Below are positions 1-7,486 of a stretch of 11,640 nt of DNA, piece after piece (position 1 is the stretch's first letter; every line of letters begins with the position of its first letter). This DNA comes from an uncultured Rhodospirillales bacterium (GTDB lineage: Bacteria > Pseudomonadota > Alphaproteobacteria > ATCC43930 > CGMCC-115725). Location: the NCBI GenBank assembly GCA_903897565.1, contig CAIUCF010000880.1, positions 1 to 11,640 on the forward strand, in the 5' to 3' direction. The position numbers were made by a program, and so were the translations under genes. The notes beneath the pieces are model-generated. The model saw nothing but the letters and a program-made list of their open reading frames with translations, had not been told where the DNA came from and made no database searches.

Positions 1-1211
1 ACGACCAGGTTGCTGCTGCCGGGGGTGACGGCGAGGCTGCCGCCGGTCTGATTGTAATCGCCGGCAATGGTGACGATGCTGTTCAGGGCCAGGGCCGCGC
101 CGCTGTTGATCACGGTATGGCCGGTGGCGATGACGTTGTCGTTCAGCAGCAGATTGCCCGAGCCGAACACCAGGTTGCTCAGCGTGCCGACGATGAGGCC
201 ACGGCCCGACGGGCCGGCCAGCGTGCCGATGGTGCCGGCAGCCGCGCCGGTGATCGTCAGCTCGTTCGCAGATTCGTTGTCGATGGTGCCGCGAATGACG
301 CCGCTATCCGACAGCCCGCCGAGCGTGCCGGAAATATAGAGCGCGTTGCTGCCGCTGATCGTGCCGCCGGCGAGGTTGATCAGGGTCGTCAGCGTCCCGG
401 CGACGTTGATCGCGTTGGTGGCATTGGCGATGACGCCGCTGTTGGCCAGCGTCCCCAGCGTGCCGCTCACCTGGATCGCACTCTGCGCCGCGGTGATCGT
501 GCCGCTGTTGTTCAGGTTGCCGATGCTGCCGCTGGCGTCGAGATAGATGCCCTGCGGGCCGCCGTTGATGCTGCCGGTATTGATCAGCTGGCCCATCGTG
601 CCGTAGTCGGCGACGCCGGCCGAGCCCGACGAGATCAGGCCGGCATTGCTCAGGGTGCCGAGCTGGGTGTCGTTCTGGAAACCCGCCGCCGTGCCGCCGA
701 GGATGGTCCCGCCCACCGCATTGTCGACCAGGCCGATCGTCGTCTGGTTGCCGAAGCCCTTCTGGCTACCGGTGATCAGGCCGCTGTTGCTGACCGTGTC
801 GATGCTGCCGTTGTTGGAGAACCCGCTGTTCGCGCCCGACAAGGTGCCGCTGTTGGTGAAGGTCCCGACTGTACCGGTCGACGCGATGTAGGCCGCGTAG
901 CTGACGCCGCTGATCGTTCCGGTATTGCCGATGCTGGCAAGGCTGCCGCCGACATAGTCGTTGCCGATCGCGAGCACGAGACTGTCGCCGTTGATCGAGC
1001 CTGTGGTCGCAAGCCCGGTCAGGCTGCCCGCCGTGACGGTCACGCCCGTGTAATCGGAACCGGTCCCGCCGGCGACGAGGGTGGCGCCGCCGGTGCCGAC
1101 CAGGTAATTCGCGGTCGAGACCAGGCTCGCCGACACCGTGCCGCCGGTGATGCTGGCAGCACCCGTGACCGACAGTACGTTGCTGCCGAGATCGAGCGTT
1201 CCGGTGTTCTG
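1..1211 (-). repeat. super-repeat copy 2 (partial, cut by the window edge)
   Basis: Residues 1577-1963 repeat the long module of copy 1 (387 against 390 residues). The last codons (QTGGSLAVTPGSSNLV) match the beginning of the short module of copy 1 (QTGGTLSVAPGSSSLV), so the second copy continues past the left edge. The clearest plus-strand match is positions 1-480 against about 1762-2240. Confidence 0.82.
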
Positions 1212-4200
1212 CGAATAGTTTCCGGTGATCGTCAGCGCGCTTGGCAACTGCACCGAAGCGCCGTTGTTGACCAGGGTGCCGCCGCCGACATCGACCGCGT
1301 CGGCGAGCAGGAGATTGCCCGACGCGAGGACGACATTGGCGCCCGTGCTGGCGATCGACCCGCCGGTCAGGCTGCCGATCGTGCCGACGCTGCCGCCGGT
1401 GATCGACAGCGCATTGCCCGACAGATTGACGATATTGCCGGTGATCGTGCCGCTGTTGTTGAGGGCGCCGAGGCTGCCGGTCGCCGCGATATAGACCGCT
1501 GTGGTCGCGCTCAGCGCGCCGGTGTTCGTGATCGCGGCCAGGCTGCCGCCGACGTAGTCGTTGCCGTAGCTCAACACCAGATTATTGCCGCTCGACGCGA
1601 TGCTCGCGACCAGCCCGGTGATGCTGTTGCTGTCGAGCGTCGCGCTATAGCTCGAGCCGGCCCCGCCCGCCACCAGCGTGCTCGGCGTGCCCGTCAGATA
1701 ATTGCCGGTCGAAGACAGGCTGGTTGCGATAGTGCCGCCGACGATCGTGGCGGCCCCAGTGACGACCAAGCTGCTGCTGCCTGGGGCGACGGAGAGGGTC
1801 CCGCCGGTCTGATTATAATCGCCGGCGATCGTGACGATCGTGTTCAGGGTCAGAGCTGCGCCGCTATTGACCACGGTATGGCCGGTGGCGATGACGTCGT
1901 CGTTCAGGAGCAGGTTGCCGGGGGCGAACACGAGATTGCTCAGCGTGCTGACGATGGTGCCACGACCCGACAGGCCGGTCAGGGTGCCGATGGTCCCGGC
2001 GGCGGCGCCGCTGATGGTCAGGGCCTGGGTCGACTCATTATCGATAGTGCCGCGGATCACGCCGCTGTCCGACAACCCGCCGAGCGTGCCGGAGATATTG
2101 AGGGCGTTGCTGCCGCTGATCGTGCCGCCGACGAGATTGATCAGGGTCGTGAGCGTGCCGGCGACGTTGATCGCATTAGTGGCGTTGGCGATGACGCCGC
2201 TATTGGCCAAGGTCCCCAGCGTGCCGCCCACCTGGATGGCGCTCAGCCCCGCCGTAATCGTGCCGCTATTGGTCAGGCTGTCGGTGGTACCGCCGATATC
2301 GACGCCCTGCCGGGTACCGTTGATGCTGCCGCTGTTGACCAACTGGCCGAGGCTGCCGAGGTTGGCAACGCCGATGGAACTCGACGAGATCAGGCCGGCA
2401 TTGGTCAGAGTCCCGATCCCGCCCAAATTATGGATCGCCGAGGAGCTGCCGCCGAGGATGGTACCGCCGACGGCGTTGTCGAGCAGCCCGATCGTCGAAG
2501 TGTTGCCGAAACCGACTTCGCTGGTAGCGATCCGGCCGCTGTTGACGACCGTACCGATGCTGCCGTTATTGACGAAGCCGGTATGCGAGCCCGTCAGGCT
2601 GCCGGTGTTGGTAAAGGTGCCGACTGTGCCGGTCGCCGCGACGAAGACGGGGAATTCGACACCGCTGATCGTCCCGGTATTGCCGATGCTGGCCTGCGTG
2701 TCGCCGATATAATCGTTACCGATCGCGAAGACCAGGTTGGTCCCGCTGGTCGCCCCGGTCGCCGCGAGGCCGGTGACCCCGCCCGTAAGGCTGACATTGA
2801 CACCGGTATAGTTTGACCCGGTGCCGCCGGCGACCAGGGTACCGCCAATAGATCCGGCCAAGTATGTGGCCGTGCTGGACAGGGCGCTGCCGTCGACTGC
2901 CACGGTGCCGCCGGTGAGGCTGGCGGCCTGGGTGACCACGAGTTCGCCGGTGCTGCCCAGGTTGATCGTGCCGGCCGTCTGGCGGAAGTTTGCGTCGACG
3001 TTGACGATGGTCGAAAGCGTAATGTCGGCGCCATTATTGCTGATCGTCACGGCGCTGGCGGCGACGCCTTTGGCGGCGATGCTGTCGTTCAACAGCAGGC
3101 TACCCGACGCGAAGGCGAGGTTGCCGGTGACGCCGATGGTGCCCTGGGTCCCGCCGGAGAATCCGGTAAAGGTGCCGACCGTGCCGGCGCTGCCGCCGAT
3201 GATCGTGCCGAGGCTGGCACCGCCATCCTTGCTGATGTTGCCGAGGATCAGACCGCTGTTGACGATCGTCCCGATATTGCCGCCGGCAATAGCGTTGCTG
3301 CCGCCCGACATGGTGCCGCTGTTGTCGATCAGCCCGATAGCGTTATAGTTTTGGATCGCGTTGGCGGCGCCGGCGATGACGCCGCTATTGGTGACGGTAC
3401 CGATACTGCCGTTGTTGTTGATGGCCCAGCTGTTGTTGGATATCGTGCCGGTATTGGTCAGCTGCCCGATGCTGCCCTGGTTCCACAGCGCGGTGAAATT
3501 ACTGTTGGTGATGCTGCCCGAGTTCAGCAGCGTGCCGATGGTGCCCAGGTTGTTGATCGCGAACTGGCCCCCGCCCAGGGTGCCGCTGTTCGTCAGCGTA
3601 CCGACGCTACCCGTGGCCGCGACATAGACGCCGGTGCTCGCCGAGGTAATCGAGGCGCTGTTGTTCAGCGTCGCCAAGGTGCCGCCGACATAGTCGTTGT
3701 TGACCGTCAGCAGCAGCCGGTTGGAAACCGTGCTGCTGGAATCGTAAAGACCGGTGATGGCAGCTATGGATACCGTGGCACCGGCGAGACTGAGGCTCGA
3801 GCCACTGACCAGGGTGTTGACGCTCGCCAGGTAGTTGCCGGTGCTCGAGAAACTCGACACCACCGTGCCGCCCGAGAGGTTGGCGGCACCGCTGGCGATC
3901 AGCCCGCCTTGCGTCGGGGCGATCACGAGGGTGCCCGCCGACTGGTTATAGGCGCCGGTGATGCTGACAATCGTGTTGAGCAGGATCGACGCGCCGGTAT
4001 TCGCCACCGTATGGCCGGTGGCGTTGATGCGGTCGTTCAGCAGCAGGTTGCCGGTGTTGAAGGTCAAGTTGGACAGCGTGTTGATGATGCTGCCCATGTT
4101 GGTGAAGGTCGCGCCGGTCAGCGTGCCGATCGTGGCGCCGCTGCCGCCGCCGATGGTCAGGCCAACGGCGCTGCTATTGTCGATCGAACCGGCGATCACA

Positions 4201-5939
4201 CCGCTATCGATCACAGGTCCTAGGTTGCCGGAATTGAAAATGGCCCTGGGCGCGGCGATGGTCCCACTGTTGAGGAGGGAGCCAATGGTCCCGCCATTGA
4301 TGGAGATGCCGGTATTTGTCGAGAGGAGCTGACCGCTATTGATGACGGTGCCGATCGTGCCCTGGTCGTAAATGGCGCCGGTAAAGGCACGGATGACGCC
4401 ACTGTTGATGATGGTGCCGATCGAAGAGACGTTCTGGTTGAGCCCGATGCCGCTGCTGGCGCCGCTGATGATCGTGCCCGAATTGTTGATGACGGCGATC
4501 GTTCCCGCGTCGGCGATACCGCCGGCCGCGCCGGCCCCGCCGACGGCGACGATGCGACCCTGATTGCTGATGGTGCCGATCTGGCCGCCAAAATTGATGA
4601 AGATGCCGCGGGTGCTGCCCGAGAGCGTGCCGGTGTTGGTCAGGGTTCCCACCGACCCGGTGGCCGCCACGTAAAGCGCCGTCTTTTGGCCGCTGATGGT
4701 GCCGGTATTGCTGAGCGTCGCCAGCGTACCGCCGATATAGTCGTTGTTGGCAGTCAGCACCACGTTGTTGCCGCTGACGCTGGTCGATGCGTACAGACCG
4801 GTCAAGCTGCTGGTGACGACGCTGGCGCCGGTGTAGTTCGACCCGGCGCCTGCGGAAATCACCGTGTAGTTGCCGGCGAGGTAATTGCTGATGCTGGAGG
4901 TGCTGGCGCGGATGGTGCCGCCGGTGATGCTGACCGGTCTATTCACGACCAACTGCCCGCTACCGGCGCCGACCGTCAAGGTCCCGGCGGTCTGCACGAG
5001 CGTGCCGGTGATGCTTAGCGTGTTGGTAATGCTCAGCGAGGCGCCGGTATTGCTGACCGTATTGGTGCCGACGTTGATGTTGTCGTTCAGGGAGATGTTG
5101 CCCGACGAGAACACCAGGCCCGCATTCGCGCTGGTGATGGTGCCGATGCTGCCCAGGGTACCCGTGATCGTACCGATGGTGGTCAACGTCCCGCCGGAGA
5201 TGGTGGGCGCGATGGTGCCGCTGTTGAGGATGTTGCCGATGATCTGGCCGGAATTCGAGATCGAATTGATCCCGCCGACACCGGTGATCGTGATGGCGTT
5301 GATGGTGCCCTGGATCGTGCCGGTACGGGTGTTGATCAGGGTGCCGATGGTGCCCTGGCTGTAGACCGCGCGATCGCCGTAGATCAGGCCGCTATTGGTG
5401 AAGGTCTTGATCTGGGATTCGTTATCCCAGGTGAACGAGGTGTAGGTCAGGGTGCCGGAGTTGGTGAAGTTGCCGATCGTGCTCTGATTGACCAGACGGC
5501 CCGAGATCAGGCCGCTATTGCTCATCGAGCCGATCGAGCCCGCGTTCCAAAGGGCGTAGGTAGTGGCGCTGATAGTCCCGCTGTTGATGACCGCCCCGAT
5601 CGAGCCGGCCTGGACGAAGACCGCGCGGCCGTTCGCCGCGGTATCGATGATGCTGCCGTTGTTCAGCAGGGTGCCGAGTTGCGAGCCCGCAGTGCCGGTG
5701 ATCGTGATGCCGTAGGCGTTGGCGGTGTTGATGGTGCCGCTGGGCGTAACCGTCAGATTGCTGTTGGGCGCAGCAGTCGCGCTCCACACCGTCCCGGTCG
5801 CAATCGAGGTGCTGATGGTAATGTCGGCGGCCTGGGCTTGCGATACGACGACGAGGAAGGCTCCAAGCACGGCAGGCGACGCGCCGGACAGGAGAATGCC
5901 ACGCAGCTTCCTGTTCCTGTATCCCAAACCGACCGGCAT
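1..5939 (-). CDS. giant autotransporter-like beta-strand repeat surface protein, C-terminus outside window
   Basis: I read the minus strand codon by codon from the ATG at 5939 to the left edge and found no stop in 1,979 codons. Residues 1-37 form a signal peptide: a basic n-region (RNRKLRG), a hydrophobic core, then SQAQA before ADI. The rest is rich in Gly, Ser, Thr, Asn, Ile and Val, has very few Lys and no Cys that I could see, and is built of rungs of about 19-22 residues of the form GTIGTLxNSGxIxGxxxAIxN, as expected of a right-handed beta-helix. Larger modules recur around (N/R)QTAGTL, SSTxNYL, NDYVGG and GNLLLND. These traits are typical of secreted autotransporter or adhesin passengers. 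A C-terminal beta-barrel is expected beyond the left edge but is not seen, so the secretion route is inferred. The upstream GGGGGTAAGC is only a fair ribosome site; an in-frame GTG at 5987 is an alternative start. The adhesin role is a guess. Confidence 0.9.
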   Translation of the reverse strand, partial: MPVGLGYRNRKLRGILLSGASPAVLGAFLVVVSQAQAADITISTSIATGTVWSATAAPNSNLTVTPSGTINTANAYGITITGTAGSQLGTLLNNGSIIDTAANGRAVFVQAGSIGAVINSGTISATTYALWNAGSIGSMSNSGLISGRLVNQSTIGNFTNSGTLTYTSFTWDNESQIKTFTNSGLIYGDRAVYSQGTIGTLINTRTGTIQGTINAITITGVGGINSISNSGQIIGNILNSGTIAPTISGGTLTTIGTITGTLGSIGTITSANAGLVFSSGNISLNDNINVGTNTVSNTGASLSITNTLSITGTLVQTAGTLTVGAGSGQLVVNRPVSITGGTIRASTSSISNYLAGNYTVISAGAGSNYTGASVVTSSLTGLYASTSVSGNNVVLTANNDYIGGTLATLSNTGTISGQKTALYVAATGSVGTLTNTGTLSGSTRGIFINFGGQIGTISNQGRIVAVGGAGAAGGIADAGTIAVINNSGTIISGASSGIGLNQNVSSIGTIINSGVIRAFTGAIYDQGTIGTVINSGQLLSTNTGISINGGTIGSLLNSGTIAAPRAIFNSGNLGPVIDSGVIAGSIDNSSAVGLTIGGGSGATIGTLTGATFTNMGSIINTLSNLTFNTGNLLLNDRINATGHTVANTGASILLNTIVSITGAYNQSAGTLVIAPTQGGLIASGAANLSGGTVVSSFSSTGNYLASVNTLVSGSSLSLAGATVSIAAITGLYDSSSTVSNRLLLTVNNDYVGGTLATLNNSASITSASTGVYVAATGSVGTLTNSGTLGGGQFAINNLGTIGTLLNSGSITNSNFTALWNQGSIGQLTNTGTISNNSWAINNNGSIGTVTNSGVIAGAANAIQNYNAIGLIDNSGTMSGGSNAIAGGNIGTIVNSGLILGNISKDGGASLGTIIGGSAGTVGTFTGFSGGTQGTIGVTGNLAFASGSLLLNDSIAAKGVAASAVTISNNGADITLSTIVNVDANFRQTAGTINLGSTGELVVTQAASLTGGTVAVDGSALSSTATYLAGSIGGTLVAGGTGSNYTGVNVSLTGGVTGLAATGATSGTNLVFAIGNDYIGDTQASIGNTGTISGVEFPVFVAATGTVGTFTNTGSLTGSHTGFVNNGSIGTVVNSGRIATSEVGFGNTSTIGLLDNAVGGTILGGSSSAIHNLGGIGTLTNAGLISSSSIGVANLGSLGQLVNSGSINGTRQGVDIGGTTDSLTNSGTITAGLSAIQVGGTLGTLANSGVIANATNAINVAGTLTTLINLVGGTISGSNALNISGTLGGLSDSGVIRGTIDNESTQALTISGAAAGTIGTLTGLSGRGTIVSTLSNLVFAPGNLLLNDDVIATGHTVVNSGAALTLNTIVTIAGDYNQTGGTLSVAPGSSSLVVTGAATIVGGTIATSLSSTGNYLTGTPSTLVAGGAGSSYSATLDSNSITGLVASIASSGNNLVLSYGNDYVGGSLAAITNTGALSATTAVYIAATGSLGALNNSGTITGNIVNLSGNALSITGGSVGTIGSLTGGSIASTGANVVLASGNLLLADAVDVGGGTLVNNGASVQLPSALTITGNYSQNTGTLDLGSNVLSVTGAASITGGTVSASLVSTANYLVGTGGATLVAGGTGSDYTGVTVTAGSLTGLATTGSINGDSLVLAIGNDYVGGSLASIGNTGTISGVSYAAYIASTGTVGTFTNSGTLSGANSGFSNNGSIDTVSNSGLITGSQKGFGNQTTIGLVDNAVGGTILGGTAAGFQNDTQLGTLSNAGLISSGSAGVADYGTMGQLINTGSINGGPQGIYLDASGSIGNLNNSGTITAAQSAIQVSGTLGTLANSGVIANATNAINVAGTLTTLINLAGGTISGSNALYISGTLGGLSDSGVIRGTIDNESANELTITGAAAGTIGTLAGPSGRGLIVGTLSNLVFGSGNLLLNDNVIATGHTVINSGAALALNSIVTIAGDYNQTGGSLAVTPGSSNLV
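1212..2981 (-). repeat. super-repeat copy 1 (590 residues) inside the surface protein
   Basis: This block covers residues 987-1576, counted from the Gln of RQTAGTI to just before the Gln of SQNTGTL. It holds a long module (390 residues, many NSG rungs) followed by a short one (200 residues). Within the long module, GTLGTLANSGVIANATN, GTLTTLINL, GGTISGSNAL, GTLGGLSDSGVIRGTIDNES and GNLLLND recur almost unchanged in copy 2, which begins at 1211. The nucleotide sequences differ at many third positions while the protein is kept, so the duplication is not brand new. Confidence 0.85.
2982..4994 (-). repeat. two older, diverged passenger modules
   Basis: Residues 316-665 and 666-986 are two modules of 350 and 321 residues. 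Each starts at the same Gln anchor (VQTAGTL, NQSAGTL) and runs through a NYLA segment, then NDYIGGTLATL or NDYVGGTLATL, then VAATGSVGTLTN, a run of NSG rungs, and GNLLLND or GSLLLND. They have the same plan as the distal super-repeats but differ much more in sequence and rung number, which suggests earlier duplications. Confidence 0.7.
5829..5939 (-). other. Sec signal peptide of the autotransporter-like protein
   Basis: This stretch encodes residues 1-37. Basic residues R8, R10, K11 and R13 precede a hydrophobic stretch at about residues 15-32 (ILLSGASPAVLGAFLVVV). A signal peptidase I type site AQA|AD follows at 37/38. There is no Cys at the cleavage site, so it is not a lipoprotein. The segment supports 5939 as the working start, because hydrophobicity and charge are in the usual order from this Met. 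Confidence 0.8.
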
Positions 5940-6024
5940 GCTTACCCCCAAACCCAACCTGACAACTGCCCAGCCACGGGCAAACACGATCCCCCGCAGC
6001 AGCCCAACCCCTGGCGCAGGCGAT

Positions 6025-6125
6025 CAATCCATATACCTCCATAATATTTCAAAAGGCTGAAGATCTGGTCGATTATTTTGGGGAAGGTCAGTGATTTTCG
6101 TTATTGAAAAATTAACTAAAGATTG
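6025..6125 (-). promoter_or_regulatory. AT-rich upstream region, likely promoter and leader of the surface protein gene
   Basis: This patch lies 85-185 bp upstream of the surface protein start and is markedly AT-rich. On the minus strand it contains TTTTGAAATATTATGGAGG, in which TATTAT could be a -10 element, but no good -35 lies at the usual distance. A strong Shine-Dalgarno-like GGAGG (6040-6036) is followed almost at once by ATG GAT TGA (6032-6024), a two-codon frame. The promoter assignment rests on position and composition, not on clear hexamers. Confidence 0.35.
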
Positions 6126-6473
6126 AGGTTTGCCGCGCGTCACGCCGCCGATTCCGCGGCCGCAGCACATAACCCAAGCATTTCTGCGGCAGAGACGGTA
6201 GAACCTGCGGCTGGGCAGCATTCCGCCACCACCACCTCCGGCACAAAATCCAGCCCCGGCTCGTGCAGCAATTGTCGGCGACCGCGGCAACGCAGCCACG
6301 CTTGTTCCGGCACCCCGCCAGGAAACCCGCCATCGACCTCGCAGCACCGTCGCGAAGCCGACAAACTCGAAAAATCTCTCTTTTGTTACAGCGGTATAGC
6401 GCGAATCCGGTCAAGGCGAGGCCGAGATACCCGCGGTCCGGATCACGCTAGGCGCGCCGGACGAATCTCGCCT

Positions 6474-6500
6474 GCGAAATTGTGCATCATTGCATTTCGC
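6474..6500. repeat. inverted repeat in the intergenic region
   Basis: The outer arms GCGAAAT (6474-6480) and ATTTCGC (6494-6500) are perfect 7-bp complements. Inside them are two TGCA tetramers separated by TCAT, so a 6+4 bp hairpin with a small bulge is possible. No T-tract follows on either strand, so it resembles an operator or structural element more than an intrinsic terminator. Confidence 0.4.
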
Positions 6501-6698
6501 CGCATGATCGAAACCCCAGCGGCGCCGTAGCCGCGATCCGCGGTGCCGGAATTGGCCGTCCCGATGCCCTCGCCGCCTCATTTCTTCCCGTCCTGATTGC
6601 CCGGTCCCGAATGGCCGCAAGAGAACGTATCGGAGCACCGGATATAAAGTAAAACTGCTCTCTTTGGTGGTAGTTATATTCTACCTTAACATGTTTGT

Positions 6699-6704
6699 TA
6701 TAAT
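6699..6704 (+). promoter_or_regulatory. possible extended -10 element pointing into dprE2 antisense
   Basis: TGTTATAAT at 6696-6704 fits the extended -10 consensus TGnTATAAT exactly. It lies on the plus strand in the AT-rich patch just outside the 3' end of dprE2. No good -35 is seen at 17 bp. If active, it would start RNA near 6711, antisense to dprE2. In AT-rich DNA such a match can arise by chance. Confidence 0.2.
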
Positions 6705-6721
6705 GTATTCTTCTATCTAAA

Positions 6722-7486
6722 TTAGAGCTTCAGCCGCTTGAAGACGCGCTCCGGAATAAGCCGGATGATCAGCATGATCCAGCGCCAGATCGGTCGCAGA
6801 TAGACGACGTCCCGGCCGCCGATCTGTGCCGCGCGGATCCCCAGGGCGATCTCTTCCGGCTGCGCCGTCAGCGCCTTTGGCAGCTTCATGCCCCGGGTCA
6901 TCGCGGTATCAATAAACCCCGGTTTGACGGTCACGACCTGGACACCACTGCGACTCAGCCGGTTGCGCAGGCCGGAAAGTAAGGCGGCGAACCCCGCCTT
7001 CGCCGAGCCGTAGAGATAATTCGAGGCGCGACCGCGATCACCCGCGACGGAACCCACCCCGATGATGCAGCCGCTGCCGCGGGCCTCCATCCGGTTCGCG
7101 ATCTCGCCGAGCACGCAGGCCGGACCGAGATAGTTGGTCCGCAAGATCACATCCGCCTGCGTCCAGGATTTCTCGGCCGCCGACTGTTGCCCCAACAGCC
7201 CGACGACACAGATCGCGATCCCCGGCAGGCTGCCGAGCCCGTCGAGGAAGCCGACATGCGCGGCGGTATCGAGCACGTCGAACTCGACCGCCCGGACCAC
7301 GACACCGTAGCGCAGGGTGATGTCGGTGACATCGGCCTCGAGCCGCTCGGCACGCCGCGCCGCCAGCATCAAGGGATACCCCGCCCCTGCGTAAACCCGG
7401 GCCAGCGCCCGGCCGACGTCGGAGAGCGCGCCGAGGATCAGGACCGGGTCCTGGGGCATTGCGGCGGTGGCGGTGGCGGCGGTCAT
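6722..7486 (-). CDS. dprE2: decaprenylphosphoryl-2-keto-D-erythro-pentose reductase (DprE2-like SDR)
   Basis: This 254-residue short-chain dehydrogenase/reductase should reduce the 2-keto intermediate made by DprE1 to decaprenyl-phosphoryl-D-arabinose, using NAD(P)H. A Rossmann motif is seen as LGALSDVG (residues 18-25), where mycobacterial DprE2 has GGTSEIG. N118 lies in RTNYLGP, S146 in GVGSVAG, and the catalytic pair Y159/K163 in YGSAK. A KPGFIDTAMT segment at 188-197 is typical of the family. The end (IWRWIMLIIRLIPERVFKRL) is hydrophobic then basic, like the DprE2 tail, and may touch the membrane. The ATG at 7486 overlaps the dprE1 stop as ATGA, which favours this start; an internal Met10 (7459) is possible. 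It is the last gene of the three-gene operon. I see no strong terminator after it, only a 5-bp GGTAG/CTACC stem at 6669-6685. Confidence 0.93.
   Translation of the reverse strand: MTAATATAAMPQDPVLILGALSDVGRALARVYAGAGYPLMLAARRAERLEADVTDITLRYGVVVRAVEFDVLDTAAHVGFLDGLGSLPGIAICVVGLLGQQSAAEKSWTQADVILRTNYLGPACVLGEIANRMEARGSGCIIGVGSVAGDRGRASNYLYGSAKAGFAALLSGLRNRLSRSGVQVVTVKPGFIDTAMTRGMKLPKALTAQPEEIALGIRAAQIGGRDVVYLRPIWRWIMLIIRLIPERVFKRLKL

Larger units (their letters stand above)
5940..6721. other. 782-bp intergenic region without a convincing gene
   Basis: The region lies between the start of the surface protein gene and the end of dprE2. Several open frames of 60-135 codons exist on both strands, but all are Arg/Ala/Pro/Ser-rich, overlap each other, lack recognisable motifs and look like chance frames of GC-rich DNA. 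The two ends (about 6025-6125 and 6640-6720) are clearly AT-rich compared with everything else. I saw no tRNA-like fold, CRISPR or insertion sequence ends. Confidence 0.7.

Noticed and set aside
1831..2712. Pro/Leu/Val-rich plus-strand frames, including 67-339, 2821-3348, 3361-3627, 3958-4332 and 4885-5364
   Set aside because: These recur at homologous places in each passenger module because the DNA repeats. They look hydrophobic only because they are read out of frame from GTI and NSG codons.
117..2816. 899-codon plus-strand open frame
   Set aside because: It is the codon-for-codon complement of the surface protein frame. Its product is a monotonous Ala/Asp/Arg/Gly/Val string with no known motif, explained by rare TTA, CTA and TCA codons in the true gene.
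3351..4223. 290-codon plus-strand open frame (and a similar one at 4686-5018)
   Set aside because: It is in the same antisense register as the 117-2816 frame, with the same composition, opposite the verified surface protein.
1..5939. CRISPR array or DNA-level minisatellite
   Set aside because: The periodicity follows codons and protein rungs, units vary in sequence and length, and no direct repeat/spacer pattern exists.
5515..6042. 175-codon minus-strand frame starting at ATG 6042
   Set aside because: It starts on the GGAGG stretch, overlaps the signal peptide and first rungs in another frame, and has no coherent composition. The surface protein frame has a signal peptide and repeats.
6123..6530. 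plus-strand frame in the intergenic region (also minus-strand 6024-6347, 6112-6414 and 6411-6638)
   Set aside because: Mutually overlapping, low-complexity, Arg/Ala/Pro-rich, no motifs and no good ribosome sites.
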